Source: Peptoniphilus grossensis ph5 (GTDB lineage Bacteria; Bacillota; Clostridia; Tissierellales; Peptoniphilaceae). From it: a DNA stretch of 64,000 bases. Made by a program: the position numbers and the translations under genes. A model generated the notes under the pieces. That model saw nothing but the letters and a program-made list of their open reading frames with translations, did not search any database and was not told the origin of the DNA. The first letter of the stretch is position 1. Each line of letters starts with the position of its first letter. The stretch spans positions 456,075 to 520,074 of the forward strand of contig NZ_HE978566.1 of NCBI RefSeq assembly GCF_000311825.1. Direction: 5' to 3'. Shown here one piece after another: positions 43,033 through 51,812 of this stretch.

Positions 43033-45641
43033 TGTAACTCCTTAGATTTATTTACAATTTCATTTAACAAATTAAAAGCTTCCATGGGACTTATTTCGAG
43101 AATATTTATTTCCTTTAACTTATCTATAAAGTTCATTATTTCTGGATTGTTGTTTTCTTCTCTAATATATTCCTTATTTAAGTCAATGCTTATATCTTCG
43201 TTTTCTTTTTCAATTACATATAATACTTCTTTAGCTCTATTAATTATAGTATCATCGATACCTGCAAGCTTTGCAACATCAATGCCATAGGAATTATTTG
43301 TAAAACCCTTTATTATTTTTCTTAAGAAAATTATTTCTTCATCTTGCCTATCAACTGCAATAGTTAAATTTTCTACTGAATCATATTTTTCTTCAAGATG
43401 AACAAGTTCGTGGTAGTGGGTTGCAAAAAGGGTTTTTGCTTTAATATTTTCTGCAATGTATTCGATTATAGCATTTGCAATGGCAAGTCCATCAAAGGTG
43501 CTAGTTCCCCTGCCCACTTCATCTAAAATAAGCAAGGATTTTGCCGTTGCATTGTCAATAATATCGGCAACTTCTTGCATCTCAACCATAAAGGTAGATT
43601 GACCCTTGGAAAGATTGTCGCTTGCACCAATTCTCGTAAATATTCTATCTACAAGTGAAATATTAGCACTGTCACAAGGCACAAAGGATCCTATATGAGC
43701 CATAATAGTTATTAGGGCAACTTGTCTCATATAGGTGGACTTACCTGCCATATTTGGACCAGTGATTATGTGGATCATATGCTTATCAGTGTCAATAAAA
43801 GTATCATTTGGAACGAAAAATTCATCCTTCAGGTAAGTTTCCACTATTGGATGTCGTCCATTTTTTATTTCAATAAAGCCATCTTGGTTAAAGTCTGGTC
43901 TTACATAATTGTTTAAATTAGAAACTTTTGCCAGAGACAAAATTGAGTCTAAATTCGAAAGTTTGTCTGCTAAAATTTGTATCCTATAAATTTCTCCTGC
44001 TATATAGTCCTTTAAACCATTATATATTTCAGCTTGTAATGTCAATGCTCTCTCTTTAGATCCAAGGAGCTTTCCTTCCATGTCCTTTAATTCAACAGAG
44101 AAAAATCTTTCTGAGCCAACTAGGGTTTGTTTTCTAATGTAATCATCTGGAACTTCATCTAAAAAAGATTTAGTAACTTCAATAAAATATCCAAGAATTT
44201 TATTGTGTTTAACCTTTAATTTTTTGATACCAGTTCTTTCTCTTTCTTTGTTTTCAAAATCCAGTAACCAGTTCTTGCCTTCTGTGGCTATTTTAAAGAG
44301 CTCATCTAAGTCCTCAGAATATCCTTCTTTAATTATCCTGTTTTCTTCTATTACCACAGGAGGATTTTCAATTAAAAGGGCATCTATTTTTTCAAAAATA
44401 TCACTTAAATCTATAAATTCTCTTGCCAAAGAATTTAAATAATCATTCTTGTAAATTTCTAAAATTTCTTTTATTTTCTTAGAATTTATAATTGTATTCT
44501 TAAGAGAATAAACTTCACGAGGATTTACACTTCCATTGGAAATTTTTACTACAAGCCTTTCAATGTCATAGACTTCTTTTAAGATTTTTTCTAATTTGTC
44601 TTGAAGAAGCAAGTCTCTCGTAAAGGCTTCTATTAAATTTTGTCTCTCATAAATTTTATTTAAATTCACCAATGGACTTTCCACCCATTTTTTTAACTTA
44701 CGAGAACCCATAGAGGTGCTGCACTTGTCAAGTACGTCTAATAGGGAACCCTTTTTGCTAAAAGTATTAAGTCCTTTTACTACTTCAAGTGTTCTCTTTG
44801 AGCTTTCGTCTAAGATTAAATAATCAAAATTATTATAGAGTTTAATATTATTTATGTGCTTTAAATTAATTTTTTGAGTAACTACCAAGTACTGCAAAAT
44901 TTTTTTTAATGATGTGTAATCAGAAATATTATTTGATGACAAGAAATTTTTTAAATTTTCTTTGAAATTTTCGCTAAAATATTCTCCAAGATCTTTAAAT
45001 AAATTGATTTCCCTTAAATTATCTGAAAGATAAGGATTTACAAAAATATTATCTCTTTTTATTTTCTCCTTAAACTTTGAAGTAACTTCATCATTTAATA
45101 AAATTTCATTGGGACTAATTCTGTCGATTTCATCTTGTAAGAAATTATACAATTCGGACTTTGACAAAAAAGTTTTTTCTGTAAAATAAATTTCTCCTGT
45201 TGAATAATCTGAATAGGTTAAATTTAAGGAGTAACCGTGAATAAAAATTGAAAGAAGGTAATTATTCAAGTCACTCTTTAAATATTCAGTGTCCGTAAAG
45301 GTTCCCGGGGTAATAATTTGAGTTACTTCTCTTTTAACTATGCCCTTGGCAAATTTTGGGTCTTCCATTTGGTCGCAAATGGCAACCTTATAGCCCTTAT
45401 TTATTAATTTTGAAATATATCCTGATGCCACATGATATGGAACTCCACACATAGGAGCCTTTTCTTCAAGACCTGCATCCCTTTTTGTGAGAGTTATTTC
45501 AAGTTCTCTTGATGCAAGAAGGGCATCGTCAAAGAACATTTCATAGAAATCGCCAAGCCTAAAAAATAAAATTGCATCAGGATTCTCATCCTTTACAGCA
45601 AGATATTGCTGCATCATAGGAGTTAATTTTTCACGATTCAA
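43029..45641 (-). CDS. mutS: DNA mismatch repair protein MutS
   Basis: Recognises mismatches and small loops. The product of 870 residues has the mismatch-binding FFRLGDFYEMF near 28. The connector, lever and clamp domains follow, then the ATPase with GPNMAGKSTYMRQ near 625, LILDEVGRGTSTFDG and ATHYHEL. TTG at 45641 is preferred: GTAGGTGA lies just ahead of it, whereas the GTG at 45650 is part of that site. Either start lies inside the end of miaB. Confidence 0.96.
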   Translation of the reverse strand: MNREKLTPMMQQYLAVKDENPDAILFFRLGDFYEMFFDDALLASRELEITLTKRDAGLEEKAPMCGVPYHVASGYISKLINKGYKVAICDQMEDPKFAKGIVKREVTQIITPGTFTDTEYLKSDLNNYLLSIFIHGYSLNLTYSDYSTGEIYFTEKTFLSKSELYNFLQDEIDRISPNEILLNDEVTSKFKEKIKRDNIFVNPYLSDNLREINLFKDLGEYFSENFKENLKNFLSSNNISDYTSLKKILQYLVVTQKINLKHINNIKLYNNFDYLILDESSKRTLEVVKGLNTFSKKGSLLDVLDKCSTSMGSRKLKKWVESPLVNLNKIYERQNLIEAFTRDLLLQDKLEKILKEVYDIERLVVKISNGSVNPREVYSLKNTIINSKKIKEILEIYKNDYLNSLAREFIDLSDIFEKIDALLIENPPVVIEENRIIKEGYSEDLDELFKIATEGKNWLLDFENKERERTGIKKLKVKHNKILGYFIEVTKSFLDEVPDDYIRKQTLVGSERFFSVELKDMEGKLLGSKERALTLQAEIYNGLKDYIAGEIYRIQILADKLSNLDSILSLAKVSNLNNYVRPDFNQDGFIEIKNGRHPIVETYLKDEFFVPNDTFIDTDKHMIHIITGPNMAGKSTYMRQVALITIMAHIGSFVPCDSANISLVDRIFTRIGASDNLSKGQSTFMVEMQEVADIIDNATAKSLLILDEVGRGTSTFDGLAIANAIIEYIAENIKAKTLFATHYHELVHLEEKYDSVENLTIAVDRQDEEIIFLRKIIKGFTNNSYGIDVAKLAGIDDTIINRAKEVLYVIEKENEDISIDLNKEYIREENNNPEIMNFIDKLKEINILEISPMEAFNLLNEIVNKSKELQ

Positions 45642-47028
45642 TTCTTTCACCTACTAGAGAAAAACTATTTGCTTCTGTTACCTTAACTTTTAAAATTTTT
45701 CCGATATCGCTTTTATTTCCATTGAAATTTATTAGTTTAAATTCATCAGTTCTTCCACTAACATTACTATCGTCCTTTTTTGAGAAATCTTCAACAAGTA
45801 CATCTACATCTCTTCCAAGAAAAGCTTTGTTTTTCTTTTCTTGAATTGGATATAAAATATCTAAAAGTCTCTCAAACCTCTCATGTTTAACTTTATCAGG
45901 AACTTGTTCCATTCTTGCAGCAGGAGTATTTTCCCTCATGGAATAAATAAAAGTAAAGGCTGTGTCGTACTCAACTTTTTTAACTAAATCTAAGGTGTCA
46001 AGAAAATCTTCTTCACTTTCACCTGGAAAACCAACCATTATGTCTGTGGAAAGGGCCATGTTTGGATTAACACTTTTTACCTTATCTATCTTTCTTAGAT
46101 AATCTTCTTTTGTATATTTTCTGTTCATCATCTTAAGAACTCTTGATGAACCAGCTTGAACTGGAAGGTGTAAGAAATTGCAAAGTTTATCTAAATTTTT
46201 AAAGGAATAAATTAATTCATCGGAAATATCCTTTGGATGTGATGTCATAAACCTAATTCTCTCTATTCCCTTTATGTCATTAATTTCTTCAAGAAGATTT
46301 GCAAAAGAATATTTATCGTCAAAAGTTTTTCCATAAGAATTTACATTTTGACCAAGGAGAGTTACTTCCTTAGTTCCATTTTTTGCAAGCTCCTCAATTT
46401 CTCTAATTATATCATGAGGTCTTCTGCTCGTTTCTCTTCCCCTTGTGTACGGAACTATGCAATAGGAACAGAAGTTGTTACAGCCATACATAATATTCAC
46501 ATAGGACTTAAAATTGTAAAGTCTATTTGCGCCTAGAGTATTATCTATGCTAAGTGGATTTTCTTCTATATCAATGGCAAGTTTTTTGCCTTCATAGGAT
46601 GACTTTAAGAGCTCTGGCAGTTTCCAAATATTATTTGTTCCAAAAATAATATCCACATTTGGAAATTTTTCTATAACATAATTTCTTGACTCTTCTCTTT
46701 GCATCATGCAGCCGCAAACTGCAACTTTTATATTTTTTTTCTTAGACTTTAAATTTTTTAAATTTCCAAGTTGACCGTAGACCTTATCTTCTGCAGAATG
46801 TCTTACTGAACAAGTATTTAAAATTATTAAATCAGCATCATCAACTTCATTTACAAAGCTGTAGCCCATTTTTTCAAGGAGCCAAGTTATTTTTTCAGAA
46901 TCGTGCTCATTCATTTGGCAGCCATGAGTAATGATTAGGGCTTTCTTTTCATCAATATTTTCTTTTATATCTCTAATGTACTCATTTACATTGTTATTTA
47001 TATCGTTAATTAGTTCTTTATTTTCCAT
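45631..47028 (-). CDS. miaB: tRNA-2-methylthio-N6-dimethylallyladenosine synthase
   Basis: Radical-SAM enzyme that methylthiolates i6A37 in tRNA, acting after MiaA. The 465-residue product has the UPF0004 domain with ITHGCQMNEHDSE near 33, NTCSVR and VCGCMMQREE. The radical-SAM CNNFCSYCIVPYTRGRE lies near 183 and a C-terminal TRAM domain ends the protein. ITHGCQMNEHDSE and YTRGRE distinguish it from RimO. It is the first gene of miaB-mutS-mutL-miaA-ynbB, driven by the promoter at 47054-47083. Confidence 0.97.
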   Translation of the reverse strand: MENKELINDINNNVNEYIRDIKENIDEKKALIITHGCQMNEHDSEKITWLLEKMGYSFVNEVDDADLIILNTCSVRHSAEDKVYGQLGNLKNLKSKKKNIKVAVCGCMMQREESRNYVIEKFPNVDIIFGTNNIWKLPELLKSSYEGKKLAIDIEENPLSIDNTLGANRLYNFKSYVNIMYGCNNFCSYCIVPYTRGRETSRRPHDIIREIEELAKNGTKEVTLLGQNVNSYGKTFDDKYSFANLLEEINDIKGIERIRFMTSHPKDISDELIYSFKNLDKLCNFLHLPVQAGSSRVLKMMNRKYTKEDYLRKIDKVKSVNPNMALSTDIMVGFPGESEEDFLDTLDLVKKVEYDTAFTFIYSMRENTPAARMEQVPDKVKHERFERLLDILYPIQEKKNKAFLGRDVDVLVEDFSKKDDSNVSGRTDEFKLINFNGNKSDIGKILKVKVTEANSFSLVGERIES

Positions 47029-47053
47029 TTACATCCTCATTTCGTGTCTTTAT

Positions 47054-47083
47054 ATTATAACTGAAAAACAGCCTATTTATCAA
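47054..47083 (-). promoter_or_regulatory. miaB-mutS-mutL-miaA operon promoter
   Basis: On the minus strand TTGATA (47083-47078), an 18-base spacer and TATAAT (47059-47054). Its -35 box touches the T tract of the terminator of the preceding gene. Confidence 0.8.
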
Positions 47084-47110
47084 GAAAAGAGTATGCATAG
47101 GCATACTCTT
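47082..47110 (-). terminator. Terminator after the FAD dehydrogenase gene
   Basis: AAGAGTATGC and GCATACTCTT (47110-47101 and 47096-47087) form a perfect 10-bp stem with a CTAT loop on the minus strand, followed by TTCTT. The stem overlaps the stop codon of the gene it ends. Confidence 0.8.
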
Positions 47111-48485
47111 AAGACATAATACTATTTAAATATCTAGCAACATAGACTCCGCAAGCAGAGGCTTGTGAAAGTGAATGAGTGGCACCTCCACCATCGCCAA
47201 CTACAAAGAGACCGTCAACTGAAGTTTCAAAATTTGAATCAGTTTCAACTCTTGAATTATAAAATTTAACTTCAACTCCATATAAAAGTGTATCGTCATT
47301 TGCAGTTCCTGGTGCAATTTTATCTAAGGCATAAATCATCTCTATAATTGAGTCAAGTTGTCTCTTAGGAATTACAAGGGACAAATCACCTGGAGTTGCC
47401 TTTAAGGTTGGCTCAGTAAAGCATTTAAGCATTCTTCTCTTATCAGATCTTCTTCCCTTAACCAAATCTCCAAATCTTTGTAGTAGAACTCCTCCTCCAA
47501 GCATATTGCTAAGTTTTGCTATTGATTCGCCATATTCGTTTGAATCTTTAAAGGGTTCTGTAAAAGTATTGCTAACTAAAAGAGCAAAGTTTGTGTTCTC
47601 AGATTGAAGTTTAGGGTCAGCATAAGAATGCCCATTTACAGTTATAATGCCGTTAGTGTTTTCAGCTACTACTTGTCCATAAGGATTCATGCAAAAAGTC
47701 CTTACAAGGTCGTTGTAACCCTTAGTTTGATAAACTATTTTTGACTCATAGACTGCATCTGTTATATGTTTAAATACCTCTGCAGGTAGTTCAACCCTGA
47801 CACCAATATCCACTTGGTTTGAAAATAAATTAATATTAAATTTTTTGCAAATTTCAGAAATCCATTTAGAGCCACTTCTTCCTGAAGCAAGAACTAATTT
47901 GTCACAGTAAAAAGTTTCACCCTTGTCAGTAGTAAGTTTAAAATTTTCATTTTTTTCAACATCAACTATTGTGGTGTTAAAAATTATTTCCACTTTATCC
48001 TTAGTCCACTCATAAATTTTTTCTAGGATTTTCACATTTCTATCTGTGCCAAAATGTCTAACCTTGGCATCCAGCAAGTGTAGGTCATGTTTTAAGGCAA
48101 GAGTTTTTAAATTTGATGCGCTTGTTTCATAAAGTTTTGAATTTCCACCGTCAAATTTGCATAGAACGGAGTCAACATATTCCATTAGTTCAATTGACTC
48201 TTCTTTTCCAAGGTAGTCATGCATTTGTCCGCCAAAATTTGTTGTAATATTATATTTTCCATCAGATAAAGTACCGGCTCCACCATAACCATTCATGATA
48301 TTGCAAGGTTTACAGCCAATACAGCTTTCAACTTGTCCAGTTTTTATTGGACACTGCCTTTTATAAATTGTATTGCCCTTGTCTATTACCAGTACCTTTA
48401 AATTGGAATTTAACTTTTTAAATTCGTAAGAGGCAAAGACGCCACTTGCGCCTGAGCCAACTATTATTACATCATATTTATTCAA
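47109..48485 (-). CDS. Uncharacterised FAD-dependent dehydrogenase
   Basis: The product of 458 residues opens with a Rossmann FAD motif, YDVIIVGSGASGVFASYEF. A cysteine group (CPIKTG, then CIGCKPC near 80) and GYGGAGTLSDGKYN follow. It ends with a second FAD motif, GLFVVGDGGGATHSLSQASA, near 430. This matches a conserved clostridial family whose substrate I do not know. TTG at 48485 is chosen because AAGGAG precedes it and the Rossmann strand starts immediately; the longer frame would run inside rluD. It begins at the rluD stop and closes the sepF cluster. Confidence 0.82.
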   Translation of the reverse strand: MNKYDVIIVGSGASGVFASYEFKKLNSNLKVLVIDKGNTIYKRQCPIKTGQVESCIGCKPCNIMNGYGGAGTLSDGKYNITTNFGGQMHDYLGKEESIELMEYVDSVLCKFDGGNSKLYETSASNLKTLALKHDLHLLDAKVRHFGTDRNVKILEKIYEWTKDKVEIIFNTTIVDVEKNENFKLTTDKGETFYCDKLVLASGRSGSKWISEICKKFNINLFSNQVDIGVRVELPAEVFKHITDAVYESKIVYQTKGYNDLVRTFCMNPYGQVVAENTNGIITVNGHSYADPKLQSENTNFALLVSNTFTEPFKDSNEYGESIAKLSNMLGGGVLLQRFGDLVKGRRSDKRRMLKCFTEPTLKATPGDLSLVIPKRQLDSIIEMIYALDKIAPGTANDDTLLYGVEVKFYNSRVETDSNFETSVDGLFVVGDGGGATHSLSQASACGVYVARYLNSIMS

Positions 48486-48486
48486 A

Positions 48487-49389
48487 TTATTTCTCCTTGC
48501 TAAAAAGTGCCATAAAATCATTGAACCTCTTTGGAAATTCATCAACAATTTCAAGTTCTTCACCTGTAATTGGGTGATTAAATTTAAGTTTATAAGCGTG
48601 TAAAAGCTGTTTATTTATTTTATATTTGTTTTTTATGCCGTAGGTCTCATCGCCAACAACGGGATGATTTACATAGGATAAGTGCACTCTAATCTGGTGA
48701 GTTCTACCAGTATGTAGCCTGACATCTAAGAGAGTAAATTTATCAAAGTTTTTTAAAACATGAAAGCTTGTAGAGGCATGCTTAGAATTTTCTTCAACAA
48801 CTTTCATTTTAATTCGATTATTGGGATCTCTTCCAATGGGTGCATCTACATCAAAGTCCTCATAGATATTACCATGAACTATTGCCAAATAATGTTTTTC
48901 GATTTCTCGATTTTTAAACATATCTACCAGTTTATAATAAGCCTGGTCTTTTTTTGCAATAATCATAAGACCAGATGTATCCTTATCAAGCCTATGTACA
49001 ATGCCAGGTCTATTTTCATCTATTGGGTTAGATAGATTTTTAAATTTATAAAGTAAACCATTAACAAGAGTTCCACTTTTATTTCCTGCACCTGGATGGA
49101 CTACTAAGTCCTGGGGCTTTGAAATTACAGCAAGATATTCGTCCTCATAAATTATATTAAAATCTATATTTTCTGGAAGAAGTTTCTCCTCATCGTCAAA
49201 GGAAACTGTAATGGTGTCCCCTTCCCTTAAACTATATCCTGCCTTTACGATTTTTCCATTTAATAAAATATTTCCAGCTTCAATATGTTTTTTTATTTGC
49301 GACCTATTTATTTCAAGTTTTTGATCTAAAAATTTATCAAGTCTAGTATCAACATCAAGAGTAGTTACTAGAAAAATGTTTTTGTACAT
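48487..49389 (-). CDS. rluD: RluA-family ribosomal pseudouridine synthase (RluD type)
   Basis: Modifies uridines of 23S rRNA. The 300-residue product has an N-terminal S4 domain (RLDKFLDQKLEINRSQIKKHI). The catalytic GIVHRLDKDTSGLMIIAKK lies near 128, with RTHQIRVHLSYVNHPVVGDETYG near 228. It follows lspA by three bases, the usual lspA-rluD (ylyB) order of Firmicutes. AGGTGAT precedes the ATG. Which uridines it modifies cannot be read from sequence. Confidence 0.94.
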   Translation of the reverse strand: MYKNIFLVTTLDVDTRLDKFLDQKLEINRSQIKKHIEAGNILLNGKIVKAGYSLREGDTITVSFDDEEKLLPENIDFNIIYEDEYLAVISKPQDLVVHPGAGNKSGTLVNGLLYKFKNLSNPIDENRPGIVHRLDKDTSGLMIIAKKDQAYYKLVDMFKNREIEKHYLAIVHGNIYEDFDVDAPIGRDPNNRIKMKVVEENSKHASTSFHVLKNFDKFTLLDVRLHTGRTHQIRVHLSYVNHPVVGDETYGIKNKYKINKQLLHAYKLKFNHPITGEELEIVDEFPKRFNDFMALFSKEK

Positions 49390-49392
49390 AAA

Positions 49393-49848
49393 TCACCTTT
49401 TATTGTCGTGAAGAACTATTCCAATGGAAATTAAAATTGTTCCAAGAACAATAAACATATCGGCAAAATTAAAAATTGCAAAATCATGGCCAAAGAACCT
49501 CATACTTATAAAGTCAACAACATAGTGAAGTCTAATTCTGTCTATGAAGTTTCCAATAGTCCCACCAATAAGAAGACTGAAACTAACTAAATAAATAAAG
49601 GGAACCTTATTATAATTTCTAATTAAAAATACAATTAAAAATAGTAAAACTAGGACAGTTATAACTGTAAATAGAGATCTAAATCCTTGTAAAATTCCAA
49701 AGGCTGCACCTCTATTCTCTATGTAATAGAGTTTCAAAAAGTTGTCAATTAGTACAATTGGATTTTCATTTGCAATATTTGCAACCACCAAATATTTTGT
49801 AAACTGATCTATAATTATTAAAATAATGCAAAAAATAGCAACGAACAT
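49393..49848 (-). CDS. lspA: Lipoprotein signal peptidase
   Basis: Aspartic protease in the membrane that removes signal peptides from prolipoproteins. The 151-residue product has four membrane helices. The conserved regions are DQFTKYLV (near 14), NRGAAFG (near 44), the first catalytic Asp in GNFIDRIRLHYVVDF, and the second in FNFADMFI (near 125). AAGGAG precedes the ATG. Confidence 0.97.
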   Translation of the reverse strand: MFVAIFCIILIIIDQFTKYLVVANIANENPIVLIDNFLKLYYIENRGAAFGILQGFRSLFTVITVLVLLFLIVFLIRNYNKVPFIYLVSFSLLIGGTIGNFIDRIRLHYVVDFISMRFFGHDFAIFNFADMFIVLGTILISIGIVLHDNKR

Positions 49849-49857
49849 AGTATCTCC

Positions 49858-50640
49858 TTACTTATTTAATCTCACTAAAACTACAAAATTGCCCCTCTTA
49901 GTGCTTCCTTCAACTTCAAAAATTCTAAATCTTCCATACTTTCTAAGGGAAACCAAGTCACCTTCCTCAAGCTCAAAGTGAGCTCTTGTCTCCTTGGCAA
50001 AATTAACTTTTACAAGTTCACCATCTATCATCTTTTTAACCTTTGATCTTGATAGATTAAAGACCTTAGAGATTAAATTATCTAATCTAAAGGAAGAGAC
50101 AACAATTTTTTTGTAGTCAAATTCCTTTTTTGGGAGATCAGAAATTTTATCTTCACGACTGAGGACAATATTGTATTTAGATATTTTTGTGAGGTTTATT
50201 TCTACAAAGTTTGCAATTTCTCTTTTAACAAAAAAATAAGTGAATTTTTCTCCAATTAAAATATCACCTATTTTTTGTCTGTCTATACTTAGGCCTAAAA
50301 TAGATCCTAGTACATCGCCGTGTTTAATTTTTTCATTAGATTCAAATTTAAATAAGACAATATCATCTGCATCATTTTCACATTTATAACTAGGATAAAT
50401 ATAAATGATGCAGGATTCACTGTCATTGTATCCCCCATGGGTTTCATAGGAGATTTCATCTTTAAACCTATTTAAAATGGAAATAGACAAATTAATCTCA
50501 TGAGGATTTAAAAAATCTGTTGATTCAGTAATATGACTTTTCATTACAGATTCCATTTTGTCAATAACTTTCCTTATAGTAGTCCTTTCCTCAGGCCTAT
50601 TAATATGATTAATTAAATCTATTCTGTTTAAATTTACCAA
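49858..50640 (-). CDS. ylmH: YlmH-like RNA-binding protein with S4 domain
   Basis: The 260-residue product has the YlmH N-terminal region (GGYNDSESCIIYIYPSY near 82). A C-terminal S4 RNA-binding domain has FRLDNLISKVFNLSRSKVKKMI near 187 and the VNF and EGDLVSLRKYGRF segments. Bacillus YlmH is linked to ribosome rescue and to the division cluster. A TTG start overlaps the end of sepF, suggesting coupling. ylmG, usually between sepF and ylmH, is missing. Confidence 0.9.
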   Translation of the reverse strand: MVNLNRIDLINHINRPEERTTIRKVIDKMESVMKSHITESTDFLNPHEINLSISILNRFKDEISYETHGGYNDSESCIIYIYPSYKCENDADDIVLFKFESNEKIKHGDVLGSILGLSIDRQKIGDILIGEKFTYFFVKREIANFVEINLTKISKYNIVLSREDKISDLPKKEFDYKKIVVSSFRLDNLISKVFNLSRSKVKKMIDGELVKVNFAKETRAHFELEEGDLVSLRKYGRFRIFEVEGSTKRGNFVVLVRLNK

Positions 50641-51083
50641 GGAAACATTCCGTTGTTCTTAAGTTGCTCTTTTAATCCATCAATTTCAACATTGTTTGGT
50701 GCCAAGATAAAAATATCTTTGTTAACTTTTTGCATCTTTCCATCAAGTGCATAAAGAGCTCCACTTACAAAATCAAAGATTTGTCTCTTAACATCAACAT
50801 CAAGTTGTTCAAAATTAAGAACTACAGCCTTGAAATCTCTTAAATCATCAACTATAAGTGGTGATTCATCATAAGAAAGTGGTTCATGAACTGTAATTAT
50901 CATATTGCTTGTTGATACTCTTGGTTTAGCTTTAGTATGAGTGATGTTCTTTGGTGCATAAGTAGGTTCTACAACCTCTGCTTCCTTTACATCATCTTCA
51001 AAATCTTCGTCAAAATCTTCGTATTCATATTCATCTGCAAAGCCAAAGATTTTCTTTAGTTTGTCCATAGTTTTTTCTGCCAT
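50634..51083 (-). CDS. sepF: Cell division protein SepF
   Basis: Membrane-binding partner of FtsZ that bundles filaments at the septum. The 149-residue product has an N-terminal KKIFGFADEYEYEDF segment and a variable acidic linker. The conserved C-terminal core lies at about 68-140: VHEPLSYDESP, then FKAVVLNFEQLD and IFDFVSGALYALDGKMQKV. It lies between yggS and ylmH in the classical ylm cluster. AGGAGG precedes the ATG. Confidence 0.96.
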   Translation of the reverse strand: MAEKTMDKLKKIFGFADEYEYEDFDEDFEDDVKEAEVVEPTYAPKNITHTKAKPRVSTSNMIITVHEPLSYDESPLIVDDLRDFKAVVLNFEQLDVDVKRQIFDFVSGALYALDGKMQKVNKDIFILAPNNVEIDGLKEQLKNNGMFPW

Positions 51084-51092
51084 AATATCCTC

Positions 51093-51803
51093 CTAATTAT
51101 AATTTCTATTTCCAAATAATTTAGAACCAACTCTGATCATATTGGATCCTTCTTGGATTGCCAATTTAAAATCATGGCTCATCCCCATTGATAAATATTT
51201 CATCTCAAGTCCATCATAGTTTTTTGATGCAATATTTTCAAACATTATATTCATCTTCTCAAATAATTTTCTCAGCAAAGTTTCATCAGGACTATTTGGA
51301 GCAATAGCCATAAGCCCCTTAATATTAATATTTTTATAATCTAAAAGCTCATAAATAAAATCTTCAGTTTCCTCATATTTTATTCCTGATTTAGTCGCTT
51401 CATTGCCAATGTTAATTTGCACAAGACAATTTACTTTGATGTCATCTTTTTCTGCTCTCTTATTAATTTCTTTAGCTAATTTTATTCTATCCAGAGATTG
51501 AATTAATTCTACTTTGTCATAAATATATTTTACTTTATTAGTCTGTAAATTGCCAATCAAATGAAAATTTATTTTATTATTTTTTAACTTTTCTTCAATT
51601 TCTTTATCTTCTATCTTTGAAACAAGTTCTTGAACCTTATTTTCGCCAAAATCCATGACACCAAGTTGGTTAAAAACCTTTATCATTTCTACTGGATGGG
51701 TCTTTGATACAGCAATTAGTTTGACATCTCTTTTAAAATTAGAATTATCCTTTGCTATTTCTATATCTTCATAAAGTTTTTTTAAATTGTCTTCCAAATT
51801 CAA
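51093..51803 (-). CDS. YggS/YlmE pyridoxal-phosphate homeostasis protein
   Basis: PLP-binding protein of the alanine-racemase fold that buffers PLP, with no firm enzymatic role. The 236-residue product has LIAVSKTHPVEMI with the PLP lysine near 34 and GENKVQEL near 55. HLIGNLQTNKVKYI lies near 80 and the C-terminal LSMGMSHDFKLAIQEGSNMIRVG motif ends it. A TTG start follows GAGGTGAT. It lies ten bases upstream of sepF, as in Bacillus (ylmE-sepF). Confidence 0.95.
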   Translation of the reverse strand: MNLEDNLKKLYEDIEIAKDNSNFKRDVKLIAVSKTHPVEMIKVFNQLGVMDFGENKVQELVSKIEDKEIEEKLKNNKINFHLIGNLQTNKVKYIYDKVELIQSLDRIKLAKEINKRAEKDDIKVNCLVQINIGNEATKSGIKYEETEDFIYELLDYKNINIKGLMAIAPNSPDETLLRKLFEKMNIMFENIASKNYDGLEMKYLSMGMSHDFKLAIQEGSNMIRVGSKLFGNRNYN

Positions 51804-51812
51804 AATATCACC

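Noticed and set aside
43029-45650. mutS starting at GTG 45650
   Set aside because: The GTG is part of the likely ribosome-binding site; TTG 45641 is better spaced and matches family length.
47109-48563. FAD dehydrogenase starting at 48563
   Set aside because: The added N-terminus is out-of-frame rluD sequence; the Rossmann fold begins right after TTG 48485 with its own AAGGAG.
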